Assembly (NCBI GenBank): GCA_029267175.1
Contig: JARIDJ010000064.1
Coordinates: forward strand, 1 to 41,006
Direction: 5' to 3'
From: Psychrobacter sp.
GTDB taxonomy: Bacteria > Pseudomonadota > Gammaproteobacteria > Pseudomonadales > Moraxellaceae
DNA length: 41,006 nucleotides
The notes beneath the pieces are model-generated. The model made no database searches, was not told the DNA's origin, and saw only the letters and a program-made list of their open reading frames with translations. Positions 1-8,725 of this stretch are shown here, piece by piece (position 1 is the first letter of the stretch; each line of letters starts with the position of its first letter). The translations under genes and the position numbers were made by a program.

Positions 1-763
1 CCTCTTGCATCAGCTTATCACTACCGACAAGCGCGCCGCCTAACACACGGCCTTGACCATCTAAGTATTTGGTCGCCGAATGAATCACCACATCCGCGCC
101 CAAATCAAGCGGACGCTGAATAGCAGGGGAGGCAAAGCAATTATCCACCACCAGTAAAATATCGTTAGCCTTTGATAATTCACTCAAAAAGCCAATATCA
201 CAAATTTGCGCCAGCGGATTACTGGGGCTTTCACAATAAATAAGCTTAGTATTTGGCTGCACCGCCGCCGCCCAAGCGTCATTATCGAAGCAATCGACGT
301 AACTGACTTCTACGCCAAATTTGGTCATATAATTATTAAATAGACCAATGGAGGAGCCAAAGAGTTGATTGGCCGCTAGCAGATGATCGCCGGCTTTTAG
401 ATAAGCCAAACACATGGTCAAAATAGCGCCCATACCTGAGGCAGTCGCCACGGCGCGCTCGCCATTCTCAAGCGCCGCTAAACGCCGCTCAAAGGTGCGC
501 ACACTAGGATTGGTATGGCGCGAGTAGACGTTGCCTGTTTTGGTACCATCAAAATGACCAGCGGCATCACTAGCTGAGCTATAAACATAAGAGCTAGTAG
601 TAAAGATAGCTTCTGAATGCTCGCCTTCATCGGTTCGATGTTGCCCCGCCCGCACAGCGATGGTTTGCATACCATAATCAAGACTCAAATCTAAGGCATC
701 TGAGCGCCAATTGCTATCCAAACCATTATCGTCATTATTTTGCTGCGTTGATGTTTGGCTCAT
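1..763 (-). CDS. metZ: O-succinylhomoserine sulfhydrylase, N-terminal part (cut by window edge)
   Basis: A PLP enzyme of the Cys/Met metabolism family, which makes homocysteine from O-succinylhomoserine and sulfide in methionine synthesis. Reading from the ATG complement at 761-763, 254 codons are visible before the window ends, so the C-terminal third is missing. Family landmarks are the YSRHTNPSVRTFE block (about residues 80-92), ATASGMGAI (107-114), VVDNCFASP (205-213) and the PLP-lysine block SATKYLDGQGRVLGGA with K232. The last block is typical of MetZ rather than of cystathionine gamma-synthase. The first 30 or so residues are a polar, poorly conserved extension, so a later start is possible. 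The Shine-Dalgarno sequence is weak (CGGAAAA). The gene is divergent from the phospholipase D gene. The assignment rests on motif recognition; a related sulfhydrylase is the main alternative. Confidence 0.88.
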   Translation of the reverse strand, partial: MSQTSTQQNNDDNGLDSNWRSDALDLSLDYGMQTIAVRAGQHRTDEGEHSEAIFTTSSYVYSSASDAAGHFDGTKTGNVYSRHTNPSVRTFERRLAALENGERAVATASGMGAILTMCLAYLKAGDHLLAANQLFGSSIGLFNNYMTKFGVEVSYVDCFDNDAWAAAVQPNTKLIYCESPSNPLAQICDIGFLSELSKANDILLVVDNCFASPAIQRPLDLGADVVIHSATKYLDGQGRVLGGALVGSDKLMQE

Positions 764-1125
764 AGTTTTTCCGTAGTAAGAGTTAATTCTGTGATGACTG
801 TTATCTAAAAGATTATCAATGTAGCGGCTAGCCATGGCTTTAGGCTGCACAATATCATATCATGCCTCTGGCTTTGAGACACCTGCTAAGCTTTTTTTTT
901 GCAACTGCCATTCTACCAAACACAATTTTTGTTAAAGCGGCTGATTAAAAAACTTAACGTATTTTTTATAGGCAGATATCCTTGTACCTGCTAAGCTTGG
1001 CAAAAATAATTTTGTATAACCATGGGATTACTGCGCTTACACTGGCTATGGCTCATAAGCATTGCTATTAATGGCAGTTGACTTCGCTGCTAAATAAAAC
1101 TTCAGTCCATTGAGGCCAAGCTATT
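764..1125. other. Divergent intergenic region, metZ / phospholipase D gene
   Basis: These 362 bp hold the promoters of two divergent genes. I see no open reading frame or RNA gene. The region has a run of ten T at 891-900 and a 13-bp direct repeat listed separately. No SAM- or MetJ-type regulatory element is obvious. Confidence 0.6.
881..998. repeat. 13-bp direct repeat pair, 105 bp apart
   Basis: ACCTGCTAAGCTT occurs at 881-893 and again at 986-998. The copies are exact and face the same way. They could be paired protein-binding sites or chance; nothing else marks them. Confidence 0.45.
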
Positions 1126-2979
1126 ATGTCGTTAAATAGGTATATAAATAGAGTGACGCTGAGCCTAACTCTTGGCTTATCTTTGAGTATGGTAGGCTGT
1201 CAAAGTTTGCCTGAGGTAGCGCATTTACCAAAAAGTAAAGCCTTGTCTGCGCGTGTCAATGCTTTGTACCAAAATGGCAATCAGGGCGATGACGCAGCCA
1301 GAAACACTATAGAGACGTCAGCTAGTGCAGACGCCGTAAGTGACCCAGTTGTAGCAGATACGATAGATAAAGAAGATAAGCAGAGCGCTACCGATATGGA
1401 AGCTACCAATGAGCCAGAAGCTGGCAAAAGCAGCACCTTTGACACTGAGACCAAAGAGTCTCAAGAGCTGACCAATAGTATCAATCATGATGCAAATAAC
1501 AACGTGAATAGCGATACTAATAACAGCGTAAATCATACTGATTTGGTCGCGGCTATTAGTGAGCAAAATAAGATTCACCCTGATTTATCAGGCTATCATC
1601 CTATCGTTACTGGTGCCAATGCTTTTGCGGCGCGCAGTGTCTTAACCGATATGGCAAATCGAACTATCGATGCTCAGTATTATATTTGGCATAACGATCA
1701 GTCCGGTCAATTGCTGCTAAAAGACTTGTGGGAAGCGGCTGAACGCGGTGTTATCGTGCGCTTATTGATTGATGATTTTAACAGTAGTAGTGATTTAGAT
1801 CAGCAGTTGCTGCGCTTCTCAAACCATCCCAACATAGCGGTACGCATAGCCAATCCGCTGATGCATCGTAAGTTTCAGGCGTTAAATTTTGTCACTGGTT
1901 TGCCTCGTATTAATCGGCGCATGCATAATAAGAGCATGACTTTTGACAAACAAATCACTATTATCGGTGGCCGTAATATCGGTAACGAATACTTAAGTAA
2001 TGATCAAAATAGTCAATTTGCAGATTTAGATGTGCTGCTTATCGGTAAAGTGGTCGCTGATATCGATAACAGCTTTGGTAGCTATTGGTCAGCGCCAATC
2101 TCTTATGATATTGAAACTTTGGTAAGCTTTGATAAAGATAAACCTACTGATTTTATAGCCGGTTTAGATCAGCTTGATGAGGATGAAAAAAACGATAGCC
2201 AAAGTAGCTTATCCGTCTATCGCTCCGCTATTGAGGACTCCTCCATTGATACCGACTTATTAAATAAGCGTATTCCTTTTCGCTGGACGGATATGCAATT
2301 TTTGAGTGATGATGTCGGTAAGCTGACCAAAAGCGTGGCTACCGATACCAATTTGGTGCAGCAGCTACGCACCTTACTAGGTCGTCCCTCAAAAGAGCTG
2401 ACAATCATTTCATCCTATTTTGTGCCTACCAAAGATGGTGTGGATACTTTAGTACAGTTAGCCAAAAGCGGCATCACTATAAAAATACTAACCAATTCTT
2501 TTGATGCTACTGATGTGACCGCGGTGCATTCGGGTTATAGCCAATGGCGACCTAAACTTCTAAAAGCTGGGATAAAAATATACGAGTTAAAATCAACAGC
2601 TAGCGAAGAGAACCGCGAAAATAAGCTTTGGAAAGCTCGCAGTCAATCTTCTACTAGTTTACATGCCAAGACCTTTGCTATTGATGATCATCAAGTGTTT
2701 ATTGGTTCTTACAATGTCGATCCACGCTCAGCAAATATCAATACTGAGATGGGGGTCATTATTAATGATGATGAGCTCGCGCGCCAGCTCCATGAGTCGC
2801 TAAGTGCCGATCTATTGACTCAGGCTTATGAGGTCAAATTAACCGATGAGGATCATCTGCAGTGGCACACTATTGAGGAAGGTGAGGTAAAGATCTATGA
2901 GGCTGAGCCGCGAGTGGGTTTGTCTGATCACATCTGGCTGACCATTATGTCCTGGTTGCCTATTGATTGGCTACTATAA
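1126..2979 (+). CDS. Phospholipase D family lipoprotein (cardiolipin synthase C-like)
   Basis: A 617-aa protein with two HKD (HxKxxxxD) catalytic motifs: H267/K269/D274 in MHNKSMTFD, followed by GGRNIGNEY, and H513/K515/D520 in LHAKTFAID, followed by GSYNVDPRS. The arrangement resembles the ClsC/YmdC branch of phospholipase D proteins, which transfer or hydrolyse phosphatidyl groups. The N-terminus is a lipoprotein signal with lipobox MVGC (Cys25). Residues 50-145 are a low-complexity acidic and Asn-rich linker, so the catalytic part (about 155-600) probably sits on a flexible tether in the periplasm, anchored in a membrane. Residue 27 onward (SLPEV) does not settle inner versus outer membrane. 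Cardiolipin synthesis is an inference; a periplasmic phospholipase is the alternative. The MFS gene 147 bp downstream may or may not be co-transcribed. Confidence 0.85.
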   Translation: MSLNRYINRVTLSLTLGLSLSMVGCQSLPEVAHLPKSKALSARVNALYQNGNQGDDAARNTIETSASADAVSDPVVADTIDKEDKQSATDMEATNEPEAGKSSTFDTETKESQELTNSINHDANNNVNSDTNNSVNHTDLVAAISEQNKIHPDLSGYHPIVTGANAFAARSVLTDMANRTIDAQYYIWHNDQSGQLLLKDLWEAAERGVIVRLLIDDFNSSSDLDQQLLRFSNHPNIAVRIANPLMHRKFQALNFVTGLPRINRRMHNKSMTFDKQITIIGGRNIGNEYLSNDQNSQFADLDVLLIGKVVADIDNSFGSYWSAPISYDIETLVSFDKDKPTDFIAGLDQLDEDEKNDSQSSLSVYRSAIEDSSIDTDLLNKRIPFRWTDMQFLSDDVGKLTKSVATDTNLVQQLRTLLGRPSKELTIISSYFVPTKDGVDTLVQLAKSGITIKILTNSFDATDVTAVHSGYSQWRPKLLKAGIKIYELKSTASEENRENKLWKARSQSSTSLHAKTFAIDDHQVFIGSYNVDPRSANINTEMGVIINDDELARQLHESLSADLLTQAYEVKLTDEDHLQWHTIEEGEVKIYEAEPRVGLSDHIWLTIMSWLPIDWLL

Positions 2980-3126
2980 CTTTGGCTAAATCCAAATCAA
3001 AGGATTATCCTTTTAGCGCTTTTGTCTTTATTAACGCGTAACCTTTCAACTTTTTTAGCTTTAGGAGAGACGGTTATTTTAATGGCCGTTATAATGCTTT
3101 GCTTGTATACGGAAAAATAACTAACC

Positions 3127-4434
3127 ATGCCTTCTCGTCCCCAATATGCGCTAATGTCTTCTAAAGACAGAAACATGATGATTTTTGTCTGCCTAACTAG
3201 TGCTATCACTTTTTTTGACTTTTTGATTTATTTGTATATGGCAGATTATATCTCTTCTGCTTTTTTTCCGATAAACGTTGATCCTCGGGTTACTAGATTA
3301 CAAGGTTTAGGCTTATTTGCTATCGGCTATTTAGCTCGCCCTCTTGGCGGTGTTATTTTTGGCCGCTATGGCGATATTAAAGGGAGAAAACCTTTATTAT
3401 TGATCAGTATATTGGTTACCGCAGCTTGTATGATGACCATGTCGGTACTGCCTACTTATGCGCAGTGGGGTTTGATGGCTCCTATTTTGTTTATTGTTTT
3501 ACGGCTGATTCAGGGGATGGCGTTTGGGGTTTATGTGCCTTTGTCTTGGATATATATCGCTGAGCAAGTGCCGCGCCAGTATTTATCTGTGGGTTGTAGC
3601 TATGTAACGGCTAGCTTCTTTGTTGGCGTGTTATTTTCTAATGCCTTTTTTGTCTGGCTAACAGGCTCAATGACGCCTGTTCAGCTATTGGACTATGGCT
3701 GGCGTGTGCCTTTTATTTCAGCTGCCGTACTGAGCTTTTTGCCACTATTTGCTTGGCGTTTGATCAACGAATCACCGTTTTTTATTGAAATGCAGGCAAA
3801 AAAAGCCTTGGATAAAACGGCTATTACTGAGCCTTTTACTTTATTACTAAAACACTGTAAGCATGCGGTATTTTTGGGTCTTATGCTTAGTCTAATCATT
3901 GCCAGTATCACTACAGTAGTTGCATTACTATTGCCAAGCTTGATTGAACTACGCTTTGTTTTAGATACTGATCTGTTTGGTTTTTCGCATAGTTTAGGCA
4001 TTATCTTTATGGTTTTTGGCTGTATTTTTTACGGTATTCTCTCCAATTATGAGAATTTTGGTAAAATACTTGTGATAGGATCAGTGCTGCTCATCGGTCA
4101 GATGTTCGCCTTTTATTATCACTTGCAAGCAGGCGGTGATTATATTTTGATTATGTATGCGCTCTTAGGCTTTTTTGCCGGTATTGTCGGCATGGTGCCG
4201 GCTATTTTTGTTCAATTATTTCCAACTAACGTACGTCTAACGGGTATAGCCTTCTCTTACAATGTGATGTATGCCATTGTTGGCGGAACTCTACCTTTTA
4301 TTCTCGGTTATGCCACCTCATATATTAGCTTTTCTCCAGCGCTATATATCGCCTTTATTGGCGCTATAGGCATTATGATTGGTCTATATTTTTATCATTT
4401 ACCTGAGTCTAGAAAGCTGGATCGTATTATTTAA
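3127..4434 (+). CDS. MFS transporter, MHS (ProP-like metabolite:H+ symporter) type
   Basis: A 435-aa protein with about 12 hydrophobic segments, of the major facilitator superfamily. The loop 2-3 signature GRYGDIKGRK (79-88) follows GYLARPLGGVIF, the pattern of the metabolite:H+ symporter family (ProP, KgtP, ShiA). RLIQGMAFG and a central hydrophilic loop (NESPFFIEMQAKKAL) are also typical. The substrate cannot be read from the sequence; organic acids, amino acids or compatible solutes are family possibilities. A TATAAT hexamer at 3090-3095 could be the -10 element, but no convincing -35 is visible. No Shine-Dalgarno sequence is obvious before the ATG. A second in-frame ATG (residue 10, 3154) is possible but would shorten the cytoplasmic N-terminus. 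Confidence 0.85.
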   Translation: MPSRPQYALMSSKDRNMMIFVCLTSAITFFDFLIYLYMADYISSAFFPINVDPRVTRLQGLGLFAIGYLARPLGGVIFGRYGDIKGRKPLLLISILVTAACMMTMSVLPTYAQWGLMAPILFIVLRLIQGMAFGVYVPLSWIYIAEQVPRQYLSVGCSYVTASFFVGVLFSNAFFVWLTGSMTPVQLLDYGWRVPFISAAVLSFLPLFAWRLINESPFFIEMQAKKALDKTAITEPFTLLLKHCKHAVFLGLMLSLIIASITTVVALLLPSLIELRFVLDTDLFGFSHSLGIIFMVFGCIFYGILSNYENFGKILVIGSVLLIGQMFAFYYHLQAGGDYILIMYALLGFFAGIVGMVPAIFVQLFPTNVRLTGIAFSYNVMYAIVGGTLPFILGYATSYISFSPALYIAFIGAIGIMIGLYFYHLPESRKLDRII

Positions 4435-4535
4435 ATCGCGTTACCTAAAAGCTGATTTCTCTAAACCTTGGCTGTTGCTAAAGTCGCTCTGCTAAAACCA
4501 GACGCCACCTTATTTTTAAAAAGAGTTTTATAGTT

Positions 4536-5507
4536 ATGGTTGATATGACCAATAAGCGCTTGTCAGTCGCTCCAATGATTGATTGGACGACTACCGATTA
4601 TCGTTATTTTGCCCGTCTGTTTAATCCGCATATTTATCTGTATACAGAGATGATTAGCACTGGGGCGCTAATACATGGTAATCGCGCCCGGCATTTACGT
4701 TTTGATGCGCGCGAACATCCTCTCGTTTTGCAATTAGGCGGCGCCGATATTACCGAGATGACTCAGTGCGCTGAATTTGCTCAGCAGCATCACTATGATG
4801 AAGTCAATATCAATGTCGGTTGCCCCTCAGATCGCGTGCAGCATAATAAGATAGGTGCTTGCTTGATGGCAGAGCCCAATACCGTGGCAAGCTTAGTCAA
4901 ACACATGCAAGCGGCGATCGATATTCCGGTAACTGTCAAACACCGCATTGGAATTGATGATTTTGATAGTTATGAGTTTATGAAGGATTTTGTTGAAACC
5001 GTGGCGGCAGCAGGTTGCAACCGTTTTATCGTCCATGCTCGTACTGCTTGGCTACAAGGTCTTAGTCCCAAACAAAATCGTGAAATACCGCCGCTACGTT
5101 ATGAGGATGTCTACCGCCTCAAACAGGAGTTCCCTGAGCTTGATATCGAGATTAATGGCGGTATCGAGACGGTGCAGGATATCGAAAACCATCTACAATA
5201 TATTGACGGGGTAATGATTGGCCGTGCTTTTTATCACAATCCTTATCTGCTTGCAGAGGCCAATAGCTTATGGGGCGAGCCTGCACCAAAACGCTCTGCT
5301 ATCTTAGCTCAGCTTTACCCTTATCTTCGTCAGCAAATAGCGCAAGGCGAAGCGTTACCGACTATGTCTCGGCACTATTTAGGGCTCTTTCAAGGCTTGA
5401 ATGGAGCACGCAGATGGCGACAGGCTTTGAGCGGTAAACCGAGTTTGACAGTAGAAGATATTAAAGCGGCGGCAGCTGAGGTATTAGCGCTTAATCCTGA
5501 GGTTTAA
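4536..5507 (+). CDS. dusA: tRNA-dihydrouridine(20/20a) synthase DusA
   Basis: A flavin-dependent reductase that converts uridine to dihydrouridine in the tRNA D-loop. It is 323 aa, the normal DusA length. The TIM-barrel start VAPMIDWTTTDYRYFARL, the block YTEMISTGALIHGN and the active-site loop NVGCPSDRVQ (catalytic Cys96) are the DusA forms of these motifs. VKHRIGID, FIVHARTAWLQGLSPKQNR, EINGGI and VMIGRAFYHNPY follow in order and mark the FMN-phosphate and RNA-binding regions. A second ATG at 4545 is an equally possible start. The gene stands alone between the MFS gene and a convergent CPBP gene 36 bp away. I see no strong hairpin in that short gap. Confidence 0.95.
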   Translation: MVDMTNKRLSVAPMIDWTTTDYRYFARLFNPHIYLYTEMISTGALIHGNRARHLRFDAREHPLVLQLGGADITEMTQCAEFAQQHHYDEVNINVGCPSDRVQHNKIGACLMAEPNTVASLVKHMQAAIDIPVTVKHRIGIDDFDSYEFMKDFVETVAAAGCNRFIVHARTAWLQGLSPKQNREIPPLRYEDVYRLKQEFPELDIEINGGIETVQDIENHLQYIDGVMIGRAFYHNPYLLAEANSLWGEPAPKRSAILAQLYPYLRQQIAQGEALPTMSRHYLGLFQGLNGARRWRQALSGKPSLTVEDIKAAAAEVLALNPEV

Positions 5508-5543
5508 TGGCTTAAGCTAAAAACCTTTTTTGAGTTAACAAAC

Positions 5544-6344
5544 TTATAATAAATACTGCCCCATCGCCAAACCGTTATTAAAGATATGCAATAATATTGG
5601 CAATAATAGTGAGCCTGATTTGTAGCGAGCGTAACAAAATATCATGGCGAGCAAAACGATAGTACTGATCTCATACAAGCCGTATTGCAAATGCATAATG
5701 GCAAACACTAAGCTGGTGATCAAACTAGCCATTAGCGCGCCATGTGCCTCAGACTTCGCTCTCGCCTCTGCTAGCGATAGCGAGTTTGCGACATACCTCA
5801 ACGAAAACTGCTCTTTGAGCGCTGACCAGATAATCCCGCGAAACACCAGCTCTTCATAAATAGGCGCGACAATCACCAAAGCGATAATCAGTAGCCACAC
5901 TGAGCTTACCGACTGGTACAGAGGATCGACAAATAGTGAAGGCGATTTATCTAATAGATAAGTCAGCGCTTGACTGCCGATCAAAAATATCAATAACAGT
6001 CCAAAGCTGCCGATAGCTACTTTCAAATTAAAGCGCTTTAGTGCTAAATAGTCACTAACCCTACCGCCTTTTGAACGGATAAGGAGCACTATCAGAGCGC
6101 TCAAAAACAGCAAACTTAAGAAGATAGAGCTACTAACAATAGTTCCATTACCGCTAGCATGATAAAAAACGTCCGCTGCCGTTTGCGTTTTAAACGCTGG
6201 TAATAGCAGCTTGCCGGCGATATAAACTCCTAACAGCTGGCTGGCAAAAAAAGCAAACACCATACCAACTAGCAGCGCCATAGCTTCAAAAAGAGAGAAT
6301 AGCGGCTGTGGAGTTTGAGCAGATAAGCGGGTGAGTTTTGGCAT
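5544..6344 (-). CDS. CPBP family intramembrane glutamic endopeptidase (Abi/CAAX-type)
   Basis: A 266-aa polytopic membrane protein with all the motifs of the CPBP (CAAX protease and bacteriocin-processing) family. These are the EExxxR motif EELVFRG (E164, E165, R169), the second motif with H218 (AIMHLQYG) and the third with H253 and N256-N257 (LLHIFNN). These residues form the active site inside the membrane. Seven or so hydrophobic stretches surround it. An insert of roughly 15 polar residues (about 189-203) separates motifs 1 and 2. Family members process prenylated or bacteriocin-like peptides or act in envelope regulation; the substrate here is unknown. It lies 68 bp downstream of the alpha/beta hydrolase gene on the same strand and could share its transcript. 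Confidence 0.85.
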   Translation of the reverse strand: MPKLTRLSAQTPQPLFSLFEAMALLVGMVFAFFASQLLGVYIAGKLLLPAFKTQTAADVFYHASGNGTIVSSSIFLSLLFLSALIVLLIRSKGGRVSDYLALKRFNLKVAIGSFGLLLIFLIGSQALTYLLDKSPSLFVDPLYQSVSSVWLLIIALVIVAPIYEELVFRGIIWSALKEQFSLRYVANSLSLAEARAKSEAHGALMASLITSLVFAIMHLQYGLYEISTIVLLAMIFCYARYKSGSLLLPILLHIFNNGLAMGQYLL

Positions 6345-6412
6345 AAATATTGACTCAAAGGGATAAGAGGCGAAGCAAACTAATAGAACGGCTTACTCTA
6401 TGAAGTCTGCTA

Positions 6413-7330
6413 CTACTCAGATAACTGCTGCTCAATGATATCTAATACCAGCGCTGACACTGAGTCTGGATGCTCAAGCGGAAACATATGACCGCCGGCG
6501 TGAGTCTGAAAATCTATACCCAAACGCGCTTTTATTTTATGAGGGAATTTACGTTTTAAAAAGATACTATCTTTGCCAATGATTAGCGTAGCTGGCGGCT
6601 TGGGTCCTTTGTTAGGCGTCAACCAATACATCGATGGATTGGTTCGAAACACTGCCACTTCGCTTTGTTTTGAGATAGCCAAAGTCACTTTGCCATCAGC
6701 GCGCTCATGTAATCCATGCTCGATATATCCTTGAAAGCTACGCTCATCAAAATGCTTAAAAAAACCTTTATGGCGTAGTTGCTCATAAGCGTCCGCTCGG
6801 CTATTCCAGACATCACGGCGATGTTTGGAGATACCTGATGGCGATATTTTATCCATTAAGCGATTATTCATCATTGGTAATCTATCTAGCGTTTTGGCCA
6901 GATGCCAAAATAAGCTACTACGCCCATAAATCCAAGGCGGATCCATTAATACCGCTTGATTAAAGTACTTGGGCGCACGGTATAGCGCTTGTAAAGTACA
7001 CATAGCTCCCAAAGAGTGACCTACCGCAACGAGTTGCGCCACACCATGACGCGCGCAAGCATCTGCCACACTATCGATGACTTGCTGCGTCAAACTACGC
7101 CATTGATCATCTACTCGATAACCAGGCGTCTCCCCTAGCATTGGGATATATTCGATAGTAAAAACCTCAGCTAATCCAGCAAAAAAAGGCTCATAAACGG
7201 CACTTGGCATGCCATTAGCATGAGCAAAATGTAGCACCGGCTTTTGGGTTAGTTTTGATACGGGTAATTGCGAAAATCTCTGCATTTCATGGTTGTTTTG
7301 ATTATTTGCTACAGGGTTATTTACACTCAT
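6413..7330 (-). CDS. Alpha/beta hydrolase
   Basis: A 305-aa soluble protein of the alpha/beta hydrolase fold. The nucleophile elbow is VAVGHSLGAM, with Ser106 as the expected nucleophile, and the catalytic His is probably H281 in HAGGHMFPLEHP. The oxyanion region HFAHANGMPS (about 34-43) is also typical. The likely acid is near D253 in ATLIIGKDSIF. A lid region around residues 130-210 is rich in Arg, Lys and aromatic residues. No signal peptide is visible, so it is probably cytoplasmic. The substrate is not predictable; esterase or lipase-like activity is the usual guess. Its 151-bp upstream gap contains the terminator of sppA, so it is probably transcribed from its own promoter. Confidence 0.85.
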   Translation of the reverse strand: MSVNNPVANNQNNHEMQRFSQLPVSKLTQKPVLHFAHANGMPSAVYEPFFAGLAEVFTIEYIPMLGETPGYRVDDQWRSLTQQVIDSVADACARHGVAQLVAVGHSLGAMCTLQALYRAPKYFNQAVLMDPPWIYGRSSLFWHLAKTLDRLPMMNNRLMDKISPSGISKHRRDVWNSRADAYEQLRHKGFFKHFDERSFQGYIEHGLHERADGKVTLAISKQSEVAVFRTNPSMYWLTPNKGPKPPATLIIGKDSIFLKRKFPHKIKARLGIDFQTHAGGHMFPLEHPDSVSALVLDIIEQQLSE

Positions 7331-7418
7331 AACGGGCTCTCTATTATTTTAATAATCTCGCTATTTTATTTATACCTAGCCACGATAGCACTAGCTAAAA
7401 ATCAATGTTAGTTATAGC

Positions 7419-7447
7419 AAAAGGCTGAGCTATTTACTAGCTCAGCC
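7419..7447 (-). terminator. Rho-independent terminator of sppA
   Basis: On the minus strand GGCTGAGCTA pairs perfectly with TAGCTCAGCC around a 5-nt loop and is followed by TTTTGC. It lies 35 nt after the sppA stop, which fits termination there. Confidence 0.8.
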
Positions 7448-7481
7448 TCAACACTGACACCATAAAGCTTAACTAAAACCA

Positions 7482-8537
7482 CTAACGCATCTCAGCACTG
7501 CCCTCTTGTTGCGGCAACATATCAAGGCTAATACTTGAGCCCACGCCAGCGCCTAATTTTACGGCAAAGCGATCCATAAATAACTGGAACGGATCAACAG
7601 GAGAGTAGTTCACGACGTTATTAAGCTTCAATTGCTTCTCTAAGCTAACAATACTACCCTTTTTATCTGCCAAGCCCAAAGCGATAGACTGCTCGCCGGT
7701 CCAAAATAACCCTGAGAATAATTTATTAGCTTCAGGGTTTTTGAGACGATCACCGCGGCCCTCTTTTACCGCATTGATGAAGTGCTTATGGGTATTAGCT
7801 AGCACCTTTTCAACATGCTGCTCTTCATAAGCAGTAAGCGGACGCGATAGGCTCAAGATGTCTTTATATTCGCCAGCGGTAATAGTGCGATCTTCGACAC
7901 CCACTTTATCCATCAAGCCTTCGATGTTATAACTTGGCATAATAACGCCGATAGAACCCACCAAACTTGATGGATTGACATAGATCTCATCCGCCGCAGA
8001 AGCAATATAATAAGCACCAGAAGCACCGATATCACCGATGACCGCGTAGAGCTTTTTATCAGGATACTGTTTGCGCAGATCCATCATCGTTTGCCAGATC
8101 TCATCAGACTGCACTGGTGAGCCGCCTGGAGAGTTGATATCTAAAGCCACCGCTTTTGCATTGTTATTCTCAAAAGCGCGAGTCAAAGCTTCGCTGACAT
8201 CATAAGCATTGGCTATATCGCCGTTGCTGATGACGCCTTGTAGCTCGACCACTGCCAGATGTGGAGAGTTAGTTCCTTCAATACCAGTAGGCGTTTTGGT
8301 ACTACAGCCTCGGCTGAAGCTAAAGAATAATAACAAGATATAACCAAAGGTCAGTAGCTTAAAAAAGATACTCCAACGCCTAGAGCGGCGCTGCTCTTCA
8401 ACACTGGCTAATAAGGTTTTTTCGATAAGACGCCATTCTTGTCCGCTTGGCTGATTGGCCGGTACCTGCTGTAAAGGTAGCGGTTGATTTGCCGAATTAT
8501 CAGGACGTTTGTTAGGGTCTGGTGGCCAGTTGGGCAT
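7482..8537 (-). CDS. sppA: Signal peptide peptidase SppA, single-domain S49 type
   Basis: A membrane-anchored serine protease that degrades signal peptides after their release. It is 351 aa, the short one-domain form (E. coli SppA is about twice as long). One transmembrane segment at about 58-74 follows a basic cytoplasmic N-terminus, leaving the catalytic domain in the periplasm. The Ser/Lys dyad can be read as S173 in GDIGASGAYY and K225 in GEYKDILS. INSPGGSP (135-141) and SSLVGSIGVI (190-199) are further S49 blocks. No residue seems missing. The gene ends at a strong terminator and lies 188 bp downstream of the divergent-looking end of comEC, also on the minus strand. Confidence 0.93.
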   Translation of the reverse strand: MPNWPPDPNKRPDNSANQPLPLQQVPANQPSGQEWRLIEKTLLASVEEQRRSRRWSIFFKLLTFGYILLLFFSFSRGCSTKTPTGIEGTNSPHLAVVELQGVISNGDIANAYDVSEALTRAFENNNAKAVALDINSPGGSPVQSDEIWQTMMDLRKQYPDKKLYAVIGDIGASGAYYIASAADEIYVNPSSLVGSIGVIMPSYNIEGLMDKVGVEDRTITAGEYKDILSLSRPLTAYEEQHVEKVLANTHKHFINAVKEGRGDRLKNPEANKLFSGLFWTGEQSIALGLADKKGSIVSLEKQLKLNNVVNYSPVDPFQLFMDRFAVKLGAGVGSSISLDMLPQQEGSAEMR

Positions 8538-8661
8538 ATAACTTCCTAAGTTAAAATCGATCTAAACAAGGTATAAATATCGTCTATAAAAATACAGGTC
8601 TAACTGATAAAAAATAAACAGTGTGCTAAGTATGGTGGCATTATAGCCAAGGTTCAATAGT

Positions 8662-8690
8662 AAAAAGTGAGCTTATTGCATCAATAAGCT
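8662..8690 (-). terminator. Probable terminator of comEC
   Basis: The minus strand reads AGCTTATT, a 5-nt loop, then AATAAGCT and, three bases later, five T. The stem is AT-rich, so termination may be partial. It lies 36 nt past the comEC stop. Confidence 0.5.
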
Positions 8691-8725
8691 TATAGGTTAG
8701 GTATCGGCCTAGCTATTTGTTGCTA

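Noticed and set aside
3693-4001. Open frame of 102 codons antisense to the MFS gene
   Set aside because: It is a shadow of a clear membrane transporter, with no independent features.
6645-6665. GGTTCGAA, reminiscent of a tRNA T-loop
   Set aside because: No acceptor, D or anticodon stems can be drawn around it, and it lies in the hydrolase gene.
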